Counted from the first letter of the stretch, positions 52,740 through 61,727 are shown. The stretch is DNA of 64,000 nt from Micromonospora lupini (GCF_026342015.1 NZ_JAPENL010000001.1:806001-870000); one strand, 5' to 3'. The notes: generated from the letters alone by a model not told the origin. Program-made: numbers and translations.

Positions 52740-53932
52740 CGCTCACGCCTCTCGTTCGCGACTACGGGGCCCGCGAGGCCCTCACTCGACTGCTGGACCG
52801 CCGTACGCCACGCCGGGCCGTACCACTGCTTGCCCAGACCCTCGTGATGCACCTGACCCTCGTGGTAACCCGCCCGCGCCAACGTCTGCACCGCGTGCGA
52901 CACCATCTCGTCCGACCCGCACACGTACACGTGCCGCGAACGCCAGTCACCATCGGCCAACGCCCGGTCCACCGCGTACACGAACTCACCCGGCCGGTTC
53001 ACGTCCGCGCCCACCACGTACGTCACCGTCAACCACGGAAACGACGACGCCACCTTGTCGATCGCGTCGCTGTCGTAGAACTCGCTTGGCGACCGCGCAC
53101 CCACATACAGATCCACGCGACGACGGGAACCCTCCGCGGCGACCTGCTCCACCAACGCCTTCACCGGCGCCCAGCCGGTACCCGACGCCAACAGCAACAG
53201 ATCACTTGAACCCGCCGACCACAACGCCAGGCGCTCCCCCACCGGCGCGGCCAGATGCACACGGTCCCCCACCGCCGACCCGTACACCAACCGCGACGAC
53301 ACCGCGCCACCCGGAGCGGCCCGCACATGCAACTCCAGCGTGCCGTCCGCCCGCGGCGCGTTCGCCGGCGAGTAGTACCGCCACGACCGCACCGACGGAT
53401 GCGACACCCCGATCGACTGACCCGGAGTGAACGGCAAGAGGTACTGCGGGCGCACCGTCAACACCGCCACGTCGAACGCCCGCCGCTCATGGGCCACGAT
53501 CTCCGCCACCCACCACGGCGGGTTCACCGCCTCCGCGGCCTGCGCCGCCTCCACCATCACCTGCGCGATCAGCCCGTACGCCGCCGCCCAGTCCTGAGCC
53601 AGCTCATCGGTCCACTGGTCGCCGAGGAAATGCTGCAACGTCGCCAACAGCGCCTCACCGACCGCCGGATAGTGCTCCGCGCGGACCGCGAACTTCCGGT
53701 GATCCGCGCCCAGGTCCTGCAGGAAACCCACAAGCCGATCGACCTGATCCACATGGGACACGATGTGCCCCAACGCGGTGACCAGACGGTCACGCTGCCC
53801 CGCCATGTTCGTGGGGAACATCTGCCGCGTCTCGGGATGCGACAGAAACAACGTCGAATAGAAGTAGAGCGGCACCTCGTCGCCGTGACCGGCGACGAGA
53901 GACCAACTCTGCTTGAGCCGGGCCTCGTCCAC
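52736..53932 (-). CDS. hmp: Flavohaemoprotein (globin-FNR fusion)
   Basis: The 398-residue protein is a globin domain (about 1-135) fused to an FAD/NAD reductase (about 145-385). B10 Tyr lies in PLYFYSTLFLSHPETRQMF and the proximal His in DHRKFAVRAEHYPAVGEALL. The FAD motif is SWRYYSPAN and the NAD motif ASGTGWAPVKALVEQ; CGSDEMV completes the site. This is the Hmp-type NO dioxygenase layout. It starts at GTG 53932, two bases after the truncated haemoglobin stop, and overlaps the DivIVA-like gene. Confidence 0.9.
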   Translation of the reverse strand: MDEARLKQSWSLVAGHGDEVPLYFYSTLFLSHPETRQMFPTNMAGQRDRLVTALGHIVSHVDQVDRLVGFLQDLGADHRKFAVRAEHYPAVGEALLATLQHFLGDQWTDELAQDWAAAYGLIAQVMVEAAQAAEAVNPPWWVAEIVAHERRAFDVAVLTVRPQYLLPFTPGQSIGVSHPSVRSWRYYSPANAPRADGTLELHVRAAPGGAVSSRLVYGSAVGDRVHLAAPVGERLALWSAGSSDLLLLASGTGWAPVKALVEQVAAEGSRRRVDLYVGARSPSEFYDSDAIDKVASSFPWLTVTYVVGADVNRPGEFVYAVDRALADGDWRSRHVYVCGSDEMVSHAVQTLARAGYHEGQVHHEGLGKQWYGPAWRTAVQQSSEGLAGPVVANERRER

Positions 53933-53934
53933 GC

Positions 53935-54333
53935 TCAGACGCCCGGACGCTCTCCGGCGGCCACCACCTGGTCCTGCACCTGCGCCAGCACCGCCCGCAC
54001 GTCGTCCTGCACGTCGGCCGGAACACCCAACTCGCCAAGCGTCGCGATCAGGTACTCACCCACCTTGGCGTAGTGCGCCACCGGAATGCCCAACGGCTGA
54101 TGCGCCTCGGCCAACCCGCGACCCGTGTACTCGTTCGGACCGCCCAACACCACAGTCAACATCAACGCCAGGTGCCGACGCTGACCCGCCATGTCCACAG
54201 TGGCGAAATAACCCGCCAACTCCGGATCGGCGAGCACCTTGTCGTAGAACAGCTCCACGGCCGCCTTCACCGAACTCGCGCCGCCGATGCGGTCGTAATT
54301 CGAGGGGGGAGCGGTCTCTTCCGTAACCGTCAC
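53935..54333 (-). CDS. glbN: Group I truncated haemoglobin
   Basis: The 132-residue protein has the trHbN pattern: NYDRIGGASSVKAAVELFYD with B10 Tyr, the GYFATVDMAGQRRHLALMLT helix E region, NEYTGRGLAEAH and the proximal His in HYAKVGEYL. In mycobacteria GlbN detoxifies NO. It starts at GTG 54333 behind GGAAGGA. A promoter with -35 CTGACC and -10 TATGGT lies about 100 bp upstream. It is the first gene of the globin-flavohaemoprotein-DivIVA unit. Confidence 0.93.
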   Translation of the reverse strand: MTVTEETAPPSNYDRIGGASSVKAAVELFYDKVLADPELAGYFATVDMAGQRRHLALMLTVVLGGPNEYTGRGLAEAHQPLGIPVAHYAKVGEYLIATLGELGVPADVQDDVRAVLAQVQDQVVAAGERPGV

Positions 54334-54697
54334 GGTCGTTCCTTCCGGGGTGACAGGTCGCGCGCGCGGTGACGCGCAGGGGCAACGGCCACCGACGTCA
54401 CACCGCCAAGCCACGGCGCCGCACCGGGGACCGTGACGGACCATAGCGTGCCCGCGACCTCCGGTCAGGGCCCCCCTATCGGTTTCCCGACAGTTGACGC
54501 ACACACACCGTCACCACAGTCGACCCCGAAGATCCACCGTCGGCGACCAGGAGAACACCCACCGTATCCACTGTGGAATCGACCACCCGGGGAATCGTCA
54601 CCCGGACCCCACGACCTGACCCACAGTCACCAGACGGCCGCAGCCAAAAAAGTCACAAGAGTTGACGGGACGCGCACCAGCAGACGCGCAGCGCGAC
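54334..54697. other. 364-bp intergenic region with a likely globin promoter
   Basis: No gene is convincing here. On the minus strand, CTGACC (54463-54468) and TATGGT (54440-54445) are spaced by 17 bp and face the haemoglobin gene. The rest (about 54470-54697) shows no clear repeat or RNA and contains only weak open frames. Confidence 0.45.
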
Positions 54698-55294
54698 TCA
54701 GCCGGCCCGCCGCCGTGCCCGCCGCGCCGCCAACTCGTCACCCACCGGATCCGACGCGGACCCCACCACCGGCTCCACTGGGCCGCTCACCGCCGGCTCC
54801 GCCGGCAGATGCGACAACGACCCCTGAATCTCCTTGAACGCCCCGCCGATCGCGATCCCGAAGACGCCCTGCCCACCCTGCAACAGGTCGACCACCTCCT
54901 CCGGCGACCGACACTCGTACACGGTCGTCCCGTCGGAGATCAGCGTGATACCCGCCAGATCCTCCACACCACGCGACCGCAACGCCTCGATCGCCTTACG
55001 GATGTTCTGCAGGGACACCCCCGCGTCCAACAACCGCTTCACGACCTTCAACACCACCAGATCCCGGAACGAGTACAACCGCTGCGTCCCCGAACCCGAC
55101 GCGTCCCGCACGCTCGGCACCACAAGCGTCGTCCGCGCCCAGTAATCCAACTGCCGATAACTGATGCCCACCGCGTGGCAGGCCGTCACACCCCGGTAGC
55201 CAACCGCACCCTCACCCTCAGCCACCCCATGAGGCGACGAGGCACCAGGCTCGTCGAACTGTCCACCCGGATCGGAATCCCGCGGCTCGTGCAT
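54698..55294 (-). CDS. MerR-family regulator (Rv1830/McdR-like)
   Basis: The 198-residue protein has a MerR helix-turn-helix (VTACHAVGISYRQLDYWART and RLYSFRDLVVLKVVKRLLDA) and a short C-terminal sensor region. It sits at the end of the conserved gcvH-garA-ftsR-DUF151 cluster, the place of Rv1830 in M. tuberculosis, whose mycobacterial form has been linked to division or stress control. The assignment is by gene order as well as sequence. The downstream neighbour, 364 bp away, is the globin unit. Confidence 0.88.
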   Translation of the reverse strand: MHEPRDSDPGGQFDEPGASSPHGVAEGEGAVGYRGVTACHAVGISYRQLDYWARTTLVVPSVRDASGSGTQRLYSFRDLVVLKVVKRLLDAGVSLQNIRKAIEALRSRGVEDLAGITLISDGTTVYECRSPEEVVDLLQGGQGVFGIAIGGAFKEIQGSLSHLPAEPAVSGPVEPVVGSASDPVGDELAARRARRRAG

Positions 55295-55486
55295 CCGGAC
55301 AACCTCCCCGTCAGTGTGGCGACGCGCCGTTTCCTCCGACGCGCACCCCTCGACACGGCAACCCTAACGCCACCGTCAGGGGTTACCACGGAGGAACCGA
55401 CGCGACACGCCGCGCAGCCACCGAGAAAGATCACCCACCACGCGACGACGTCACCCACCGTGACACCAGCGCGGGAACCACGCCAC

Positions 55487-55951
55487 TCAGCCCGCGAAAT
55501 CCTCCGGACGCACCTGCTCCAGGAACTCGCGGAACTTCTCCACCTCGTCCTCCTGCTCATCGGGGATAACGATCCCCGCCTCGCTGAGGACCTGCTCCGC
55601 ACAACGAATCGGCGCACCGACCCGCAACGCCAACGCGATCGAATCGCTCGGCCGCGCCGACACCCGCACCCCATCGCCGATCAACAGATCCGCGTAGAAC
55701 ACGTTCTCCTTCAGCTCGGTGATCTCCACCGCCTGCAACGGCGCCTGCAACGCCGCCAACACATCCCGCAAAAGATCATGCGTCAACGGACGGGCCGGCT
55801 TGACCCCCTGCTGCTCATAAGCGATAGCCGTAGCCTCGACCGCGCCGATCCAGATCGGCAGATAGCGGTCGCCCTCGACCTCCCTGAGCAGGACGATCGG
55901 CTGGTTGCTGGGCAGCTCCACCCGAACTCCGACCACGCTCAGCTCGCGCAC
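55487..55951 (-). CDS. DUF151 bifunctional nuclease-like protein (Rv1829-like)
   Basis: The 154-residue protein has the DUF151 core: VRELSVVGVRVELPSNQPIV, REVEGDRYLPIWIGAVEATAI, and SARPSDSIALALRVGAPI. Some plant and Mycobacterium relatives have DNase/RNase activity; here it is not shown. I start at GTG 55951, close behind GGAGG, rather than the longer ATG at 56047. It lies between the two MerR genes, as in Rv1828-Rv1829-Rv1830. Confidence 0.88.
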   Translation of the reverse strand: MRELSVVGVRVELPSNQPIVLLREVEGDRYLPIWIGAVEATAIAYEQQGVKPARPLTHDLLRDVLAALQAPLQAVEITELKENVFYADLLIGDGVRVSARPSDSIALALRVGAPIRCAEQVLSEAGIVIPDEQEDEVEKFREFLEQVRPEDFAG

Positions 55952-56136
55952 CGCCGCCTCCGTGTCGTTGTCACCTATGCCGCACCGCGCCCTTCCCTGC
56001 ACGGTACACGGACCGCAACACGGCCGTCCGATGCGCTTCAGCACCACGCCCGCGCCAGAAAGGGGTTACCCCGGCAAGCCTACGGCACGCTTCGGAGAAG
56101 AGATCTTTCCGCTCCACCGCCACCTGCCGGGCACCC

Positions 56137-56892
56137 TCACCGACCCAACGTCGACCGCAGCCCCACCCGCACCAACGCCGCGTGCAACTGCTCCGACAAC
56201 GCCACCAACTCCCGCGCCGTCTCCGCCGCCCGCGCCCGCGCCGCCGGATCACTCTGCCGCGCCAACGGCGCCACCAACTGCGCGAACAACCCGACCTCAC
56301 GATCGGCCGCACTCCGGTAACCCCGCAGATGCCGCGGCTCCAACCCGTACGCCGCCAAACCCGCCACCGCCGACGCGATGATCAACGCATCCGCGTCATA
56401 CCACCCCGGCGGATCCGACACCAGCACACCGAGCCGCTCCAACTCCACCAGAGTCGACTCGTCGATCCCACTACGGGCCACCAGCTCAGCCCGGCCGAGC
56501 CGCACCTGCGACGACTCGGCCGGCTCCGCCGACTCCCGACCCGGCACCGCACCATCGGGCCCCACCGCGACCAACGCCGGCCGTGACCGCTCCGGCTGCT
56601 CGCCTGACGAATCCCACTGGGCCAACTGCTCACGGATCACCCGCAACGGCAGGTACCGGTCCCGCTGCGCGGTCAACACGAACCGCAGCCGCGCCACATC
56701 GTCCCAGCTGTACTTCCGGTAACCCGCCGCCGTCCGCTGCGGCTCCACAAGCCCCTCGGCCTCGAGGAACCGCAGCTTCGAAATGGTCGTGTCCGGGAAA
56801 TCCACCCGCAACTGCCCCAGCACCTCACCGATGCTCATCAGCGGCTGGGACCGGGCCGCCCCGGGTGGCGTGGAGGCCGCAGGCTCGTTCAC
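56137..56892 (-). CDS. ftsR: FtsR-type MerR regulator (Rv1828-like)
   Basis: The 251-residue protein has a MerR winged helix near residues 20-75 (LMSIGEVLGQLRVDFPDTTI, RFLEAEGLVEPQRTAAGYRK) and a second related helical part in the middle (VRLGRAELVARSGIDESTL VELERLGVL). In Corynebacterium FtsR activates ftsZ; the orthologue in M. tuberculosis is Rv1828. The start GTG at 56892 overlaps the GarA stop (GTGA), so both are made together. Confidence 0.9.
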   Translation of the reverse strand: MNEPAASTPPGAARSQPLMSIGEVLGQLRVDFPDTTISKLRFLEAEGLVEPQRTAAGYRKYSWDDVARLRFVLTAQRDRYLPLRVIREQLAQWDSSGEQPERSRPALVAVGPDGAVPGRESAEPAESSQVRLGRAELVARSGIDESTLVELERLGVLVSDPPGWYDADALIIASAVAGLAAYGLEPRHLRGYRSAADREVGLFAQLVAPLARQSDPAARARAAETARELVALSEQLHAALVRVGLRSTLGR

Positions 56893-57341
56893 CCCCGGCC
56901 GGCCTCCTCCTCCGGGCGCGGACCGGCGATGAACACCACCCGGAACTTACCGATCTGAACCTCGTCACCATTGCTCAACGTGGCCGCCTCGACCCGCTCA
57001 CGATTCACGTACGTGCCGTTCAGGCTACCCACGTCCCGCACCGTGAACGTCCCACCATCCCGGTGGAACTCCGCGTGCCGGCGCGACACCGTCACATCGT
57101 CGAGGAAGATGTCACTGTCCGGATGCCGGCCACTCGTCGTCACATCGTGGTCCAACAGGAACCGGGCACCCGCATTCGGGCCGCGACGAACCACCAGCAG
57201 CGCCATGCCCGGCGGCAACGAACCGGACATCCGGCTCGGCACCACATCGGTGTCCGGCCCTTCCAGCACTTCGTCGAGCGAGCCGAGATTGAGCGTCGAG
57301 GTGACGTCGAGTGGGGGGAACTCGTCGTCTGGGCGCGTCAT
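56889..57341 (-). CDS. garA: FHA-domain protein GarA/OdhI-like
   Basis: The 150-residue protein has an N-terminal regulatory tail containing VTSTLNLGSLDEV, close to the phospho-Thr (TT) site used by PknB/PknG in mycobacteria, and a C-terminal FHA domain: GARFLLDHDVTTSGRHPDSD, SRRHAEFHRDGG, SLNGTYVNRERVE. It probably inhibits 2-oxoglutarate dehydrogenase or glutamate dehydrogenase when unphosphorylated. The tail Thr pair is VTSTL rather than ETTS, so the kinase site is similar but not identical. It lies next to gcvH as in Rv1826-Rv1827. Confidence 0.93.
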   Translation of the reverse strand: MTRPDDEFPPLDVTSTLNLGSLDEVLEGPDTDVVPSRMSGSLPPGMALLVVRRGPNAGARFLLDHDVTTSGRHPDSDIFLDDVTVSRRHAEFHRDGGTFTVRDVGSLNGTYVNRERVEAATLSNGDEVQIGKFRVVFIAGPRPEEEAGRG

Positions 57342-57558
57342 GGGACCACCTCACGGATCTGTTCGGTCGGCGTCGGGTAATGGCGGGTCTGGCCGCCGGG
57401 CGTTCGTTCACCCGGCGGCTGGCTCCCCGTGCCCGGGAAGGCAATTCCACAACGCTCAACTAATGGGTTCTTCTCGGTCGACTGGGCGAGCCTAGCCAGC
57501 GCCGAAATGCAGGGCAACCGGACGCGCGCAGACATCTCGCACACCGGATCGAGCACAC

Positions 57559-57954
57559 TCAGCCTTCGGTGATCTTCTGGTACGCGCCCGCCGTCAGCAA
57601 CCCGTCCGTCGCCGTCGGATCGTTCGGCGTGATCTCCACCAACCAACCCGCACCGTACGGATCCGTGTTGATCAGCTCAGGAGTGTCACCAAGCGCGTCA
57701 TTGCGCGCCGCCACCGTGCCCGCGACCGGCGCGTAGATCTCCGACACACTCTTGGTCGACTCGATCTCACCAAGCGAATCACCGGCCGCGACGACCGCAC
57801 CCGCCTCCGGCAACTGCACGTACACGATGTCACCCAACGCGTCCTGCGCGAAGTGCGTAATGCCGACCCGGACCGAGCCGGTACCGTCACCCGCCACCCA
57901 CTCATGCTCGGCGGTGTATCGCAGATCCTCGGGAATCACCAGACGCGTCCTCAT
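57559..57954 (-). CDS. gcvH: Glycine cleavage system H protein
   Basis: The 131-residue lipoyl carrier shuttles the aminomethyl group between GcvP and GcvT. The lipoylation site is in GEIESTKSVSEIYAP; the front part PEDLRYTAEHEWVAG and end GAGWLVEITPND are the usual H-protein features. It is separate from gcvP by about 8.5 kb. It sits between DUF881 and GarA, which matches mycobacteria; the close link with the GarA branch of nitrogen control is suggestive. Confidence 0.96.
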   Translation of the reverse strand: MRTRLVIPEDLRYTAEHEWVAGDGTGSVRVGITHFAQDALGDIVYVQLPEAGAVVAAGDSLGEIESTKSVSEIYAPVAGTVAARNDALGDTPELINTDPYGAGWLVEITPNDPTATDGLLTAGAYQKITEG

Positions 57955-58022
57955 CCATCGGTGCCCCGGACCACCCGGGCCCGGCGCGGCCGCGCCGGTC
58001 AGGAGACCGGACGGGCGTGTTC

Positions 58023-59000
58023 CTACTTGGTCGGCACGTGCAGCGCCGAAACCTCGGCAACCTCACGCTCCCCAAACGTCACGTTACCGCCGTCACCCCG
58101 GACCGACGCGACCACCCCACCAGGAATGTTCAACGCCGTACGCATCGTCGCCGGATCACCGATCACCGTGATCGTGAACGGCCCCGTCAACCGACGCCCC
58201 TCCACCATCAACGACCCGTTGTCCCCATCCAGGAAGTACGTCGATGCGATCACCCGCACCGTCGCCCGGTCACCGCCGGAGATCTGCATCGCCTCCGCGC
58301 CCGCGCCCCGCAACTCCTGCACCGCGTCCAACACCCGGTCCGCCGTGATCGGCTTGACCCCGTTGCTGGTGAACTGCACAGTCAACCCCGGCCCCACCGC
58401 CGGCAACGTACCCGCCAGAATCCCCAGCTCGTCCGCCCGACGAGTCGCCTCGTCCAACGCCGCCTGCCGACCCTGCGCACCCGACGCCAACTGCCGCTGA
58501 CTGTCCTCCAACCCCCGAATGTCCTGCTGCAGACGATTCTCACGCGCATCCAGATCCGACAGGATCCGCACCAGGTCCTCCTGACGCGTCGCCCCCAACG
58601 TCGGATCCGTCGACGTCGTCCGCAACTGCACCACCAGGGTGAACCCCAGCAACGCCAACAACACCGCGATCATCACCCCGGCCGCGCTGAACCGCGACCG
58701 ACCCGCCGCCACCGGCGCCGCCGACTCCACCACCGGCTCGTCCACGGCCTCGCCCACCGGCTCACCCGCCCGCGACACCGCGCTCAGATCCACAGTCGCG
58801 CCATCATCGGCAGGCGTCACCCCGGGCTCCGCAGCCGGTGACTCCGGCTCCTCCGTCGGACCCTGCGGCGCCAACGGACTCAACTCGTCCGGATCCGGCG
58901 CGTCCGGCCGAGGATCCGGCTCACCCGCCGGACCACCCGGCCGCCCCGGCCCCGCCGGCTGCGGCCAACCCGTCCCCGTCTCCGCCTGCTCGTCGCTCAT
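58023..59000 (-). CDS. DUF881 membrane protein (Rv1825-like)
   Basis: The 325-residue protein has a long Pro/Glu-rich cytoplasmic tail (about 110 residues), one membrane helix (FSAAGVMIAVLLALLGFTLV) and an exported DUF881 domain with coiled coil (LSDLDARENRLQQDIRGLED) and GGVVASVRGDGGNVTFGERE near the end. The role is unknown; position in the division cluster hints at envelope or septum work. The ATG at 59000 follows GAGGGCG. It is 11 bp after sbp. Confidence 0.88.
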   Translation of the reverse strand: MSDEQAETGTGWPQPAGPGRPGGPAGEPDPRPDAPDPDELSPLAPQGPTEEPESPAAEPGVTPADDGATVDLSAVSRAGEPVGEAVDEPVVESAAPVAAGRSRFSAAGVMIAVLLALLGFTLVVQLRTTSTDPTLGATRQEDLVRILSDLDARENRLQQDIRGLEDSQRQLASGAQGRQAALDEATRRADELGILAGTLPAVGPGLTVQFTSNGVKPITADRVLDAVQELRGAGAEAMQISGGDRATVRVIASTYFLDGDNGSLMVEGRRLTGPFTITVIGDPATMRTALNIPGGVVASVRGDGGNVTFGEREVAEVSALHVPTK

Positions 59001-59011
59001 CGCCCTCAAAC

Positions 59012-59344
59012 CTACGCCCGGAACAGGTGCCGACGGATCGCCGCCACATTCCCGAAGATCCGCACGCCCAGAACGACCACCACACCTGTGGACAACTGCC
59101 CGCCCACCCCCAACTGGTCACCCAGATACACGATCAGACCCGCCACCAGCACGTTCGAGATGAACGACACCACGAACTGCTTGTCGTCGAAAATGCGGTC
59201 CAACTTCGCCCGGACCCCACCGAACACCGCGTCCAACGCGGCAACCACCGCGATCGGCAGGTACGGCTGCAACGCCGCCGGCACCGTGGGATCAAGCAAC
59301 ACACCCAGCGCCACACCGGCGAGCAACGCCAGCACCGCGATCAT
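59012..59344 (-). CDS. sbp: Small basic protein, DUF1290 (Sbp)
   Basis: The 110-residue protein has three to four membrane segments: MIAVLALLAGVALGVLLDPT, LPIAVVAALDAVFGGVRAKL and IFDDKQFVVSFISNVLVAGL, ending VRIFGNVAAIRRHLFRA. It matches the conserved Sbp found upstream of ftsZ/divIVA clusters in Gram-positives. Function is unknown. Its ATG overlaps the stop of the upstream DUF881 gene. Confidence 0.92.
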   Translation of the reverse strand: MIAVLALLAGVALGVLLDPTVPAALQPYLPIAVVAALDAVFGGVRAKLDRIFDDKQFVVSFISNVLVAGLIVYLGDQLGVGGQLSTGVVVVLGVRIFGNVAAIRRHLFRA

Positions 59345-60279
59345 CCGCCACCTCCGGAAGGGCTAGCGGTCCCCGGTGAACCCGACGACCCAGGACTGCC
59401 GGACCGGACACCCGACCCGGAAGGGCTCGGACTGACCGACGGCTTGGCGTAGCGTAGCTGCGGCTCCGGAGCCGCCGGCAGAGTGAGGTCCTCCGCCTTA
59501 CGCACACCGAACGACAGACCCGTCTTCTGCGCGACCTCCCGCATCACCGCCGCGTTCCGACTGTCCTCGAACTTGCGCCGCATCGACCCCGGCCCGATCG
59601 CCGACACCTCGTACGGCCCCGTCACCGGCCGGAAATCCACCAGGATCGCCTCACCCGCCGTACGGATCGTCGACGTCGACGTCAACCGCTGACCGTTGAT
59701 CGAGATCGCCTCCGCGCCGGCGCTCCACAACGCGTTCGCCACACCCTGCAGATCGCTGTACAGCACCTGCGACGGCCCCGCGCCCTTACCGGTCACCGCA
59801 TCCGCGTTGCCCGGAGCGTCCGCCAGGCGCACCACCACACCGTCACCCCGCACCCGACCCAACCCGGTGACCGCCTCCAGGTCCCGCAGACGCGCCGCCG
59901 TCGACCCGCTCAACGCCGCGTCCCGCTGCCGGCTGACCTCCTCACGCAACTGGTCCGCGCGCGTCGACAACCTGTCGGTCTGGCTCTCCCGCTCCTTGAT
60001 CTGCGCCACCAACCCGGAGCGGGCCTGGGCACGCCCCGGCTCGTCCGCCATCGTCTGGCGATACGCCACCGCGAACAGGAAACCCAGCACCACCACTACG
60101 ACCAGGCCGACCGACCGCGCCAGCCAACCCCGCGACGCGTCAGGCGACGACGCCACCCGCCGACGCGCGGCCGCCGCATCGGCGTACCCCGGATCCAGGG
60201 GGTTGCGGAACAGTTCGGTCAGGAAGTCCGGGGCGTACACCCGATCCGGCCGGGGGCGCTCCGGCGGCGTCGCGCTCAC
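59341..60279 (-). CDS. DUF881 membrane protein (Rv1823-like)
   Basis: The 312-residue protein has a basic cytoplasmic start, a membrane helix (SVGLVVVVVLGFLFAVAY), coiled coil (RESQTDRLSTRADQLREEVS) and a DUF881 domain with VTGLGRVRGDGVVVRLADAP and FRPVTGPYEVSAIGPGS. The Ser/Gly/Pro-rich C-terminus (SPSPSGSGVRSGSPGSSGSP) is likely exported and flexible. It starts at GTG 60279, overlapping the pgsA-like stop. It is one of two DUF881 paralogues around sbp. Confidence 0.88.
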   Translation of the reverse strand: MSATPPERPRPDRVYAPDFLTELFRNPLDPGYADAAAARRRVASSPDASRGWLARSVGLVVVVVLGFLFAVAYRQTMADEPGRAQARSGLVAQIKERESQTDRLSTRADQLREEVSRQRDAALSGSTAARLRDLEAVTGLGRVRGDGVVVRLADAPGNADAVTGKGAGPSQVLYSDLQGVANALWSAGAEAISINGQRLTSTSTIRTAGEAILVDFRPVTGPYEVSAIGPGSMRRKFEDSRNAAVMREVAQKTGLSFGVRKAEDLTLPAAPEPQLRYAKPSVSPSPSGSGVRSGSPGSSGSPGTASPSGGGG

Positions 60280-60908
60280 GTGGCCGCTCCCGAGCCGCGC
60301 GTCGCGCGCACCAACCGCGACGCCTGCACCACGTACATCGCGCCGGCCACCCAGTAGAGCACCAGCCCCCACCAGGCCAACCCCCAGCCGATCGCGGCCG
60401 TCGCCGTCGCCGCGCCGCTCCACTCGGTGGCCAACAGCAGCACCGGGAACGCCGCGAGCAGCAGGAAGGTGGCGGTCTTGCCCACGTAGTGCACAGGCGG
60501 CGGCCCGTACCCGTAGCGGCGCAACACCGCCAGCGAGCCGAGCAGCAGCGCCTCCCGGGCCAGCAGCGCCGCCGTGAACTGCCACGGCACCACCTCCCGG
60601 GCGGTGAACGCGAGCAGCGTGGCGAGGATGTACAGCCGGTCGGCGAGGGGGTCGAGCAGCTCCCCGAGCCGGCTCACCTGACGCAGCCGGCGGGCGATCC
60701 AGCCGTCGACCCAGTCGGTGGTGCCGCCGATGGCCAGCACCACCACCGCCGCCACGTCCGCGCGGGCCACCAGGAACAGATAGAGGAACAGGGGTACGCC
60801 CAGCAGGCGCCCGAAGCTGATGAGGTTGGGCAGGGTGAGCACCTGGTCGCCGGGGGTCTGGTCACCGGTGTCCCGCGGATGCTCTGCCCGAGCCGGCCGA
60901 CGCGACAC
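60276..60908 (-). CDS. CDP-alcohol phosphatidyltransferase (PgsA-like)
   Basis: The 210-residue membrane enzyme makes a phospholipid from CDP-diacylglycerol and an alcohol such as glycerol-3-phosphate. The diagnostic motif D-xx-DG-xx-AR-...-G-xxx-D-xxx-D is present as DWVDGWIARRL with GELLDPLADR. Four to six helices surround it. The GTG at 60908 follows GGAGGAGG; longer frames go to 61055. It heads the division-type cluster, like Rv1822 (PgsA2). Confidence 0.92.
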   Translation of the reverse strand: MSRRPARAEHPRDTGDQTPGDQVLTLPNLISFGRLLGVPLFLYLFLVARADVAAVVVLAIGGTTDWVDGWIARRLRQVSRLGELLDPLADRLYILATLLAFTAREVVPWQFTAALLAREALLLGSLAVLRRYGYGPPPVHYVGKTATFLLLAAFPVLLLATEWSGAATATAAIGWGLAWWGLVLYWVAGAMYVVQASRLVRATRGSGAAT

Positions 60909-61033
60909 CGAACCTCCTCCACCGCACGCCCCGACGCCAGACCGAGATCGGGCGCGGCGGAGGTCGTACGCGCTGTCGGGCCGGCAACCGCCGGCTCCCC
61001 TGCGGCCCCGGGATGGGACCTCTGCCCTGATGC

Positions 61034-61060
61034 GGCCCGTGATCATCGAGATCACGGGCC
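61034..61060. terminator. Hairpin after the MarR gene
   Basis: Ten-nt perfect arms GGCCCGTGAT (61034-61043) and ATCACGGGCC (61051-61060) flank a 7-nt loop. It lies between the MarR end (61203) and the pgsA-like start (60908), inside a 294-bp gap that has no gene. Confidence 0.6.
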
Positions 61061-61202
61061 GGGTGAGTGCGCTGCCACTATATCGGGCCCCGCCGCCGGC
61101 CTCGGCCGCCGCCGCGCGTCGTTGGCGCGGTAGTGCCGCACTGTGGTGTGGATCACCACGCGTAGAGCGTCCTAGGATACTGGTGGAAAGGGAGACGGCG
61201 GC

Positions 61203-61727
61203 TCAGGCCGTCTGGACCGCCTGATCGGTCTGCTGCTCCGGCACCGTCTGCGTCGCCGCCCGACCGAAGGCGAGCAACGACACCAACAGATCGTGCTGCA
61301 TCCGTGGCGGCATCCTGTCCAGCACGGCCTGCACCGCGCGCTGCCGCCGCTCCGCCAACTCCCCCAGCAGGGTCAGGGCGGCGGCGGTCGGCACCAGCCG
61401 CACCTCCCGCCGGTCGCGCGGGTCGGCCACCCGGCGCAACAGACCTGTCGCCTCCAGCCGGTCGCAGAGGCGGCTCGCCGAGGAGGGCACCACGTCCAGC
61501 AGCTCCGCGAGGCCGTTGACGTTTGTCTCCCGCCGAGCGCTGATCAGCATCAGCACCCGCAGCTGGGTCGGCGGCACCTGGTGCCGCGACGCCGCCGAGT
61601 CGAGCACGGCGATCAGCGTCTCGGCGGCCGCGTCGATCGCCGAGGCGAGATCCGCAGGTCGCTCCACCCGATGTCCCCTGCCGTCGTCGCGCTGGTGCCC
61701 GCCCGGCACGGCGGCGGCGACCCTCAT
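61203..61727 (-). CDS. MarR-family regulator
   Basis: The 174-residue protein has a MarR core: QLRVLMLISARRETNVNGLA, ELLDVVPSSASRLCDRLEAT and the wing RRVADPRDRREVRLVPT, with a longer N-terminal dimer helix. Its start overlaps the phosphatase stop (ATGA), so it is the second gene of the unit. Stress or antibiotic signals may control it; a target is not obvious. Confidence 0.9.
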   Translation of the reverse strand: MRVAAAVPGGHQRDDGRGHRVERPADLASAIDAAAETLIAVLDSAASRHQVPPTQLRVLMLISARRETNVNGLAELLDVVPSSASRLCDRLEATGLLRRVADPRDRREVRLVPTAAALTLLGELAERRQRAVQAVLDRMPPRMQHDLLVSLLAFGRAATQTVPEQQTDQAVQTA

